A stretch of DNA of 64,000 nucleotides from Prosthecodimorpha hirschii. GTDB lineage: Bacteria; Pseudomonadota; Alphaproteobacteria; Rhizobiales; Ancalomicrobiaceae. The DNA is taken from NCBI RefSeq assembly GCF_001305515.1, contig NZ_LJYW01000001.1, forward strand, positions 4,297,934 through 4,361,933. The letters run 5' to 3'. The notes under the pieces are model-generated. The model was not told the DNA's origin. It searched no databases and worked only from the letters and a program-made list of their open reading frames with translations. The translations under genes and the position numbers were made by a program. Numbering within the stretch: the first letter of the stretch is position 1; every line of letters starts with the position of its first letter. Positions 57,438 to 64,000 of the stretch are shown piece after piece.

Positions 57438-58187
57438 ATGACGAAGCCCGCATTCACGCCCGTTTCGGCCTCAAGACGCCTGATGCGCGAGGCGCGCAGC
57501 GCAGCGCTGGCCACGCTCGATGCCGGCACCGGCATGCCCTTCGCGACGCTGGTGACGGTGGCGGGCGCCGCCGACGGGGCGCCGCTGCTGCTCTTGTCCG
57601 ATCTCGCCGCCCATACCCGCAACCTGAAGGCCGATCCGCGCGCCTCGCTGCTCTTCGACGAGCGCGGCCCCGGTGCGATCCTGCCCGGCGACCCGCTGAC
57701 CGGCGCGCGCGTCACGCTGACCGGCCGGATGGAACGGCTGGCCGAGCCGGCCGAGGCCCGCCGCCGCTTCCTCGCCCGCCATCCCGAGGCCGAGGGCTAT
57801 GCCGGCTTCCGCGACTTCGCCTTCTACCGGATGGCGGTCGAGACCGGGCACCTGGTCGCCGGCTTCGGCCGGATCGTCGATCTCAAGGCCGCCGACCTGC
57901 TGCTCGATCTCGCCGAGGCCGGCGAGATCGTCGGGGCGGAGACCGAAATCCTCGAGCATCTCAATGCCGACCATGCCGATGCGCTCGCCCTCTATGCGAC
58001 CCGGCTGGCCGGTGCGCCGGACGGGGCCTGGCGGGCGATCGGGTCCGACCCGGAGGGATTGGACCTGGCCCTCGACACGCCGGCCGGAACGCTGGTCCGT
58101 CGCATCGCCTATCCCGAGCCGATCCGCCATACCGGTCCACTTCGTGCAGTTCTGAAGAAACTTGCAGATACGGCGCGATCCGGGTGA
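57438..58187 (+). CDS. HugZ-like pyridoxamine-oxidase-fold protein with DUF2470
   Basis: The 249-residue protein has an N-terminal split-barrel domain (SAALATLDAGTGMPFATLVTVA, then HTRNLKADPRASLLF) and a C-terminal DUF2470 region (EILEHLNADHADALALYA) from about residue 170. This two-domain build is that of HugZ-type heme-binding or heme-degrading proteins. A C-terminal Leu/Lys stretch ends it. GGAGG lies upstream of the ATG at 57438. The proposed heme role is inferred from the family. Confidence 0.85.
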   Translation: MTKPAFTPVSASRRLMREARSAALATLDAGTGMPFATLVTVAGAADGAPLLLLSDLAAHTRNLKADPRASLLFDERGPGAILPGDPLTGARVTLTGRMERLAEPAEARRRFLARHPEAEGYAGFRDFAFYRMAVETGHLVAGFGRIVDLKAADLLLDLAEAGEIVGAETEILEHLNADHADALALYATRLAGAPDGAWRAIGSDPEGLDLALDTPAGTLVRRIAYPEPIRHTGPLRAVLKKLADTARSG

Positions 58188-58190
58188 GGT

Positions 58191-58206
58191 ATTCAATCGA
58201 TTGAAT
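58191..58206. promoter_or_regulatory. 16-bp perfect palindrome upstream of pckA
   Basis: ATTCAATCGATTGAAT is a perfect palindrome with central CG, the layout of LacI/GalR-family operators. It lies three bases after the HugZ-like stop and about 190 bases before the pckA start. In Sinorhizobium, pckA is regulated by the LacI-type protein PckR, so this is a candidate site; the link is inference. Confidence 0.6.
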
Positions 58207-58397
58207 CGTCTTTGGAACTTCTGTCGACCTTCGGATGTCTTGTTATAGCCGCGTCGTGTGACTAGCGTCGTCGTGCCGAGAGCGGTCTCAAGGATTTGGA
58301 GGACTTGAGCTGTTCATTCGGCATGGACACGTCGTCGCAGCAAGATATTGCAGATCGACCCGCCGCGGCAGCCGGCGGGCATCCGGAGGGTTAACGC

Positions 58398-60011
<1,614 letters not shown>

Positions 60012-60094
60012 TCGGCCGACGGATCGGCTGACTGATTGGTTGACCGGTGCCCTGATCCCGGGGCGCCGGCCGTGCCGGACCCGATCCCGATCAC

Positions 60095-60129
60095 GGCCCG
60101 CCCGGTCTTCGCGACCGGGCGGGCCTTTT
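60095..60129 (+). terminator. Rho-independent terminator after pckA
   Basis: GGCCCGCCCGGTC (60095-60107) pairs perfectly with GACCGGGCGGGCC (60113-60125) around TTCGC, followed by TTTTGCTTT. It lies 84 bases after the pckA stop and ends that transcript. Confidence 0.92.
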
Positions 60130-60197
60130 GCTTTCGGACCTGCCGCGGAGATCATTCCGCCCGTTGACCGCGCCCGCGCGATCCGCGATGGAAAGGC

Positions 60198-61124
60198 ATG
60201 ACCGCCCACGACGAGACCCGCCCCGAGCCGCCGCTCGGCAGCCCGACCCGGCCCCTCATGCTCGAGGCCACCGGCTGGGACGACTATGCGCTGATCGATT
60301 CCGGCCATGGCCGCAAGCTGGAGCGCTACGGGCGGATGAAGCTCGTCCGGCCCGAGGAGCAGGCGATCTGGACGCCGCGCCTCGGCGAGGCGGTCTGGGA
60401 GCGGGCCGACGCGGTCTTCACCGGCGATGTCGAGGAGGAGGGGCCGGGCCGCTGGCGCTTCCCCCGTCAGGTGCCGGAGACCTGGCCGATGGCCTATGGC
60501 GATGTCGCCTTCGGCTGCCGCTTCACGTCGTTCCGCCATACCGGCGTCTTCCCCGAGCAGGTCGCCCACTGGGCCTGGATGGCCGAGCGCATCCGCGCCG
60601 CCGGCCGGCCGCTGAAGCTCCTCAACCTGTTCGGCTATACCGGCATCGCCTCGCTTGTCGCCGCGGCCGCGGGCGCGCAGGTGACCCATGTCGACGCCTC
60701 CAAGAAGGCGATCGCCTGGGCGCGCGAGAACCAGGCCGCCTCCGGCATGGAGGCGCTGCCGATCCGCTGGATCTGCGAGGATGCCGGCAAGTTCGTCGCC
60801 CGCGAGGGCCGGCGCGGCAGCCGCTACGACGCGATCCTGCTCGATCCGCCCAAATACGGCCGCGGCCCCGGCGGCGAGGTCTGGCAGCTGTTCGCCGACC
60901 TGCCCGCCATGCTGACCGCCTGCCGCGATCTCCTGTCGGCCGATCCGTCCTTCCTGATCCTGACCGTCTACGCCATGCGCGCCTCCTTCGTGTCGTTCCA
61001 CGAACTGACCGCCGAGGTGATGGCGCCGCGCGGCGGGCGGCTGGAATCGGGCGAATTGCTGCTGGTCGAGGAAGCCGGCGGCCGGCGTCTCGCCACCTCG
61101 CTGTTCTCCCGGTGGTGCCCATGA
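60198..61124 (+). CDS. Class I SAM-dependent RNA methyltransferase, RlmI/RlmK-like
   Basis: The 308-residue protein has the SAM-binding motif LLNLFGYTGIASLVAAAAGAQ (residues 140-160), VDASKKAIAWARENQ and the catalytic motif ILLDPPKYGRGPGG. These are those of the 23S rRNA methyltransferase group (RlmI, RlmK), but the N-terminal PUA domain of RlmI is absent. The exact target base is not predictable. GGAAAGGC precedes the ATG. Its stop overlaps the start of the SpoU-type gene (ATGA), so the pair is cotranslated. Confidence 0.88.
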   Translation: MTAHDETRPEPPLGSPTRPLMLEATGWDDYALIDSGHGRKLERYGRMKLVRPEEQAIWTPRLGEAVWERADAVFTGDVEEEGPGRWRFPRQVPETWPMAYGDVAFGCRFTSFRHTGVFPEQVAHWAWMAERIRAAGRPLKLLNLFGYTGIASLVAAAAGAQVTHVDASKKAIAWARENQAASGMEALPIRWICEDAGKFVAREGRRGSRYDAILLDPPKYGRGPGGEVWQLFADLPAMLTACRDLLSADPSFLILTVYAMRASFVSFHELTAEVMAPRGGRLESGELLLVEEAGGRRLATSLFSRWCP

Positions 61125-61972
61125 GACGGCCGAACCCGCCGCGTCCGCCCGCGCCCCAGCGTGCCGGCCAGATCAAGGAGGTCTCGAGCCTCGCCAATCC
61201 GGTCGTCAAGGAGATGCGCGCGCTTCAGCTCAAGAAGGAGCGCCAGCGCACCGGCCTGTTCCTGGCCGAGGGCCTGAAACTGATCGCCGACGCGATCGAC
61301 CAGGACTGGCCGATCCGCGTGCTCGCCTATGCGGCCAAGGTCAAGGACCAGCCGATGGTCCGCCGCATCGCCCGGGCGGCGGTCGACCGCGGCGCGCTGG
61401 TGCTGGTGGTCAGCGAGGACGTGCTGGAGAAGATCAGCCGGCGCGACAATCCGCAGATGGTGGTCGCCGTGTTCGAGCAGCGGCTGATCGGGCTCGACGA
61501 CATCGATCTCGACCGGTCGAGCGTCTGGGTGGCGCTGGAGACCGTCAAGGATCCGGGCAATCTCGGCACCATCATCCGCACCGCCGATTCGGTCGGCGCC
61601 TCCGGCGTCATCCTGATCGGCGACACGACCGATCCCTTCGCGCTCGAAGCCGTGCGCGCCACCATGGGGTCGATCTTCAATATCGGCCTCGCCGCCGCGA
61701 CCGCCGAGGAGTTCGTCGCCTGGAAGCGGCGCACCGGCGTGCCGGTGATCGGCACGCATCTCGCCGGGGCGGTCGACTATCGCAGCCTGCGCTATGCCGA
61801 ACCCGGCATCCTGCTGATGGGCAACGAGCAGTCCGGCCTGCCGGACGATCTGGTCGCCGCCTGCGACCACACCGTCAAAATCCCCATGGCCGGCCGCGCC
61901 GACAGCCTCAATCTCGCCGTTGCCACCGCGGTGATGCTCTACGAGATGCGCCGCCCGCGGCTGAAGCTCTGA
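61121..61972 (+). CDS. TrmH/SpoU family RNA 2'-O-methyltransferase
   Basis: The 283-residue protein has an N-terminal substrate-binding part (SSLANPVVKEMRALQLKKER, FLAEGLKLIADAI) and the SPOUT knot domain with NLGTIIRTADSVGASGVI, LLMGNEQSGLP and DSLNLAVATAVMLYE. It methylates a ribose in rRNA or tRNA; the site is not predictable. It overlaps the upstream methyltransferase by four bases, so two RNA-modifying enzymes are linked. A basic, Pro-rich 20-residue N-terminus precedes the domain. Confidence 0.92.
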   Translation: MRRPNPPRPPAPQRAGQIKEVSSLANPVVKEMRALQLKKERQRTGLFLAEGLKLIADAIDQDWPIRVLAYAAKVKDQPMVRRIARAAVDRGALVLVVSEDVLEKISRRDNPQMVVAVFEQRLIGLDDIDLDRSSVWVALETVKDPGNLGTIIRTADSVGASGVILIGDTTDPFALEAVRATMGSIFNIGLAAATAEEFVAWKRRTGVPVIGTHLAGAVDYRSLRYAEPGILLMGNEQSGLPDDLVAACDHTVKIPMAGRADSLNLAVATAVMLYEMRRPRLKL

Positions 61973-62208
61973 GGCCGGCGCACCGGCCGGTGGACCGTCG
62001 CCCGGCCGCCGGGGTTCCGGGCGCGCGCGACGCCGGGTGCCGGGTGCCGGCGAAGGCCGGTTGCCGGCGCGGCCGGTCGCCGGCGCGGGCCGGCCAAGCG
62101 GCCTGGGCATAGCGGGGATCCGGCGTTTTGGTGATTTCCCCGCACCCCGTCCTGGATTAGGGTCCGGCCGGGGCGCACGAACCGGCTGCAACGGCCGAGG
62201 GGCTGGAC

Positions 62209-62904
62209 TTGAAGGGCGACAAGACATCGCAGTTCCGGCGCAGAACGGCGCCCGGTCTCGCCTTCGTGCTCGGTCTCGTGCTGCTGGCCGGCATGGTGCT
62301 GTACTGGGTCGTGCTGGAGCGGGAGGACCGCGCCCTGCCGTCGGGCATCGCCGTCGCGTCGGGCGTGCTCACCGCCACGCAGGTGCCGGTGGCCAGCCCC
62401 GGCGCCGGCACGGCGCTGCAGGTGCTGGTTCCGCCCGGCACGGCGGTCACGGCGGGAACGCCGATCCTGCGCCTGCGCGGCCGGACGGGCGAATTCCTGG
62501 TTGTCACCCCGCGCGCGGGCCGCCTGGACCGTCTCGCGGTGCAGCCGAACGACGACATCGAGGCCGGCCGCGTCGTCGCGACCCTGACCGATCTGGCCGA
62601 TCTCGCCATGATCGCCCCGTTTCCCGCCGAGACGGTCGGCCACCTGCCGATCGGCGCGGAGGCGCGGCTGGAGCTGTTTGGCTTCAAGACCAATGCGATC
62701 CCGGCCCGCGTCGTCTCGGTGGTCGCCCAGGACGGCGGCGCCACGGCGCCGCAGCCGGCGGACGGCACCGCGGTTTCCGGACGCATGGTCACCGTCACCG
62801 TGGAGGTGACCGACACGCGCAGCCTGCCGCTCGCCGCCGGCATGCGCGGCCGGGTCTATCTGCGCATCGCGGAAGGCGCGCCCTGGCCGGCCCGGATCCG
62901 GTGA
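62209..62904 (+). CDS. HlyD/biotinyl-lipoyl-like membrane-fusion protein
   Basis: The 231-residue protein has a membrane anchor (residues 14-34, APGLAFVLGLVLLAGMVLYWVVL), a split lipoyl-like domain (GVLTATQVPVASPGAGTALQVLVPPGTAVTAGTPI and RAGRLDRLAVQPNDDIEAG) and a beta region at the C-terminus. It lacks the long coiled coil of export adaptors and is short. The start is a TTG at 62209, with GAGG upstream. No transporter is next to it, so the partner is unknown. It starts 236 bases after the SpoU gene in a GC-repetitive gap with no features seen. Confidence 0.8.
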   Translation: MKGDKTSQFRRRTAPGLAFVLGLVLLAGMVLYWVVLEREDRALPSGIAVASGVLTATQVPVASPGAGTALQVLVPPGTAVTAGTPILRLRGRTGEFLVVTPRAGRLDRLAVQPNDDIEAGRVVATLTDLADLAMIAPFPAETVGHLPIGAEARLELFGFKTNAIPARVVSVVAQDGGATAPQPADGTAVSGRMVTVTVEVTDTRSLPLAAGMRGRVYLRIAEGAPWPARIR

Positions 62905-62925
62905 GCCGGCCCCGCGACGGCGGCC

Positions 62926-63681
62926 TCAGAGATGCTGGCCGCCGTTGATGTGGATTTCCGAGCCGGTGATGTAGGAGCTCGAATCCGAGCACAGATAGTA
63001 GATGATGTCGGCGACCTCCTCGGGCCGGCCGAGGCGGCGCATCGGGATCTGTTCGACGATCTTCTCGGTGCCGGGCGACAGGATCGAGGTGTCGATCTCG
63101 CCGGGCGCGATGGCGTTGACGCGCACGCCATGGGGGCCGAGATCGTGCGCCATCTCGCGGGTCAGGCCGGCCAGCGCGGCCTTCGAGGTCGCATAGGCGG
63201 TGCCGGCGAAGGGATGCACCCGGGTGCCGGCGATCGACGAGACGTTGACGATCGAGCCGCCGGCCGCCTTCAGTTCCTTGAACAGGCCGCGGGCGAGCAG
63301 GACCGGCGCGTAGAAGTTCACGTGGAAGACCGAGTGCCACATGTCCATCGGCGTCGACAGCGAATCGAGCCGCTGCTTGTTCTTGTCCTTCGGGCTGATC
63401 GCCGCATTGTTGACGAGGCCGTGCAGCTTGCCGCCGGAGGATTCCAGCCGCCGCCGCATCTCCGCGATGGCGATGCCGACATTGACCGGATCGGCCAGGT
63501 CGACCTGGATGTGATCCTCCGGCCCCATCGGCCAGGGGCATTTGTCGGAAAAGGGCTGGCGCGAGCAGGTGATCACCCGCCAGCCGGCGGCCGAGAAGCG
63601 CTTCACCGTGGCATGGCCGATGCCGCGGCTGGCTCCGGTCAGCACGATGGTCTTGCGTTCGTCGAGCGCGGGCGCGGCCAT
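62926..63681 (-). CDS. Short-chain dehydrogenase/reductase
   Basis: The 251-residue SDR has the cofactor loop TGASRGIGHAT (residues 15-25), NNAAISPK, the catalytic Ser in NVSSIAGTRVHPFAG and Tyr/Lys in AYATSKAALAGL. The Arg in TCSRQPF suggests NADP binding. Substrate is unknown. The insertion between strands 2 and 3 (FSDKCPWPMGPEDHIQVDL) is longer than usual. It converges on the HlyD-like gene with a 21-base gap. The start is at 63681; the frame runs on to 63879 without support. Confidence 0.9.
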   Translation of the reverse strand: MAAPALDERKTIVLTGASRGIGHATVKRFSAAGWRVITCSRQPFSDKCPWPMGPEDHIQVDLADPVNVGIAIAEMRRRLESSGGKLHGLVNNAAISPKDKNKQRLDSLSTPMDMWHSVFHVNFYAPVLLARGLFKELKAAGGSIVNVSSIAGTRVHPFAGTAYATSKAALAGLTREMAHDLGPHGVRVNAIAPGEIDTSILSPGTEKIVEQIPMRRLGRPEEVADIIYYLCSDSSSYITGSEIHINGGQHL

Positions 63682-63805
63682 GTCGGTCCTCGGAAGTCTG
63701 GAAATCTGGGTGTGATATGGGGGCGGCGGCGGCGGAGCGCGACCGGCATTCGGCCGGACCTTAGAGCATTTTGCGCGCTTCAGGAAATCGCTTTGGAGAG
63801 ATCGC

Positions 63806-64000
63806 TCAGGCGGAAACGGGACGTCTGCGCCTGCGCGCGATGGCCCGGACGGCGAGCCCGGCCAGGGCGAATCCGGCAAAGGGCAGCAGGGCTTGGACCA
63901 GGGCCGTGGCGCCGGTGACGCGCCGGTCGGCGCCGCCGGCGAGCGCCACGGTCTCGGTCGTGATGGTGGCGACGCGCCCGCCGCCGAGCACCAGGGTCGG
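63806..64000 (-). CDS. C-terminal fragment of a membrane protein
   Basis: The minus strand is open from the window end to a TGA at 63806. The 64 visible residues end in one hydrophobic helix (GATALVQALLPFAGFALAGLAVRAI) and a basic tail (ARRRRRPVSA). The N-terminal part (LVLGGGRVATITTETVALAGG) suggests a periplasmic beta segment before the helix. The beginning lies outside, so the family cannot be named. A Met at 63991 is in frame but probably internal. Confidence 0.55.
   Translation of the reverse strand, partial: PTLVLGGGRVATITTETVALAGGADRRVTGATALVQALLPFAGFALAGLAVRAIARRRRRPVSA

Noticed and set aside
63770-63810. Possible end of a Rhizobiales-type AGAGCATTTT short repeat near 63765
   Set aside because: Only the first ten or so bases match the repeat I had in mind, and no inverted partner is found nearby.

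Overview
The window is a stretch of high-GC alphaproteobacterial chromosome, most likely from the order Hyphomicrobiales (Rhizobiales). The call rests on gene content and order. The ChvG/ChvI two-component genes are followed by hprK, an EIIA-Man gene and an HPr gene, with pckA and ahcY nearby. A second block reads divL, tsaE-amgK fusion, murU, addB, addA, trxA. RegB/RegA, an intracellular PHB depolymerase and an alphaproteobacterial-type AddB point the same way. Nearly all genes use GC-rich third codon positions, so most long antisense reading frames are shadows. No rRNA, tRNA, prophage, transposase or CRISPR array was seen.

Layout. 1-10.9 kb: end of comF, a methyltransferase, a lone Flp pilin, mutT, argJ, a tiny DUF3309 membrane protein, an ABC exporter pair, an ArsR/SRPBCC pair with an operator over the start codon, an MFS carrier, cobQ and an exported unknown. 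11.2-21.6 kb: an RND efflux adaptor and pump, a PLP aminotransferase, an altronate-dehydratase-type enzyme, a soluble chemoreceptor and a sodium/proton antiporter-like carrier. 21.8-31.4 kb: RegA/RegB, PHB depolymerase, a three-copy composite palindromic repeat array, an SDR enzyme, a DUF4166/DCC pair and an exported unknown. 31.5-46.1 kb, almost all on the minus strand: grpE, trxA, addA, addB, murU, tsaE-amgK, divL and ahcY (DNA repair, cell-wall recycling, tRNA modification, cell cycle, methyl cycle). 46.4-51.1 kb: YbjQ, DUF4337, OxyR/catalase, a small catalase-linked protein and PaiB. 51.5-60 kb: HPr, EIIA, HprK, ChvG, ChvI, then MATE, HugZ-like and pckA. 60.2-64 kb: two RNA methyltransferases, a HlyD-like protein, an SDR enzyme and a fragment cut by the window end.

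How the genes work together. The ChvG/ChvI-HprK-EIIA-HPr cluster joins an envelope or acid sensor to a regulatory phosphotransferase chain with no sugar permease. pckA close by is the gluconeogenic entry point and has a LacI-type palindrome upstream. ahcY has a compact control region: a 10+10 palindrome, a promoter and two leader hairpins. DivL carries Tyr where a kinase has its phosphoacceptor His. OxyR and catalase are divergent around a 15-bp palindrome and sit between HPr and ahcY, genes that are usually neighbours in related genomes.

The least expected structure is non-coding. A roughly 247-bp composite unit, made of a 31-bp-arm hairpin and a 12-bp-arm hairpin, is repeated three times head to tail at 25.8-26.5 kb, and a solo copy of the second hairpin lies 25 kb away. 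No clearly new multi-gene system was identified; the best candidates for new biology are listed as findings.
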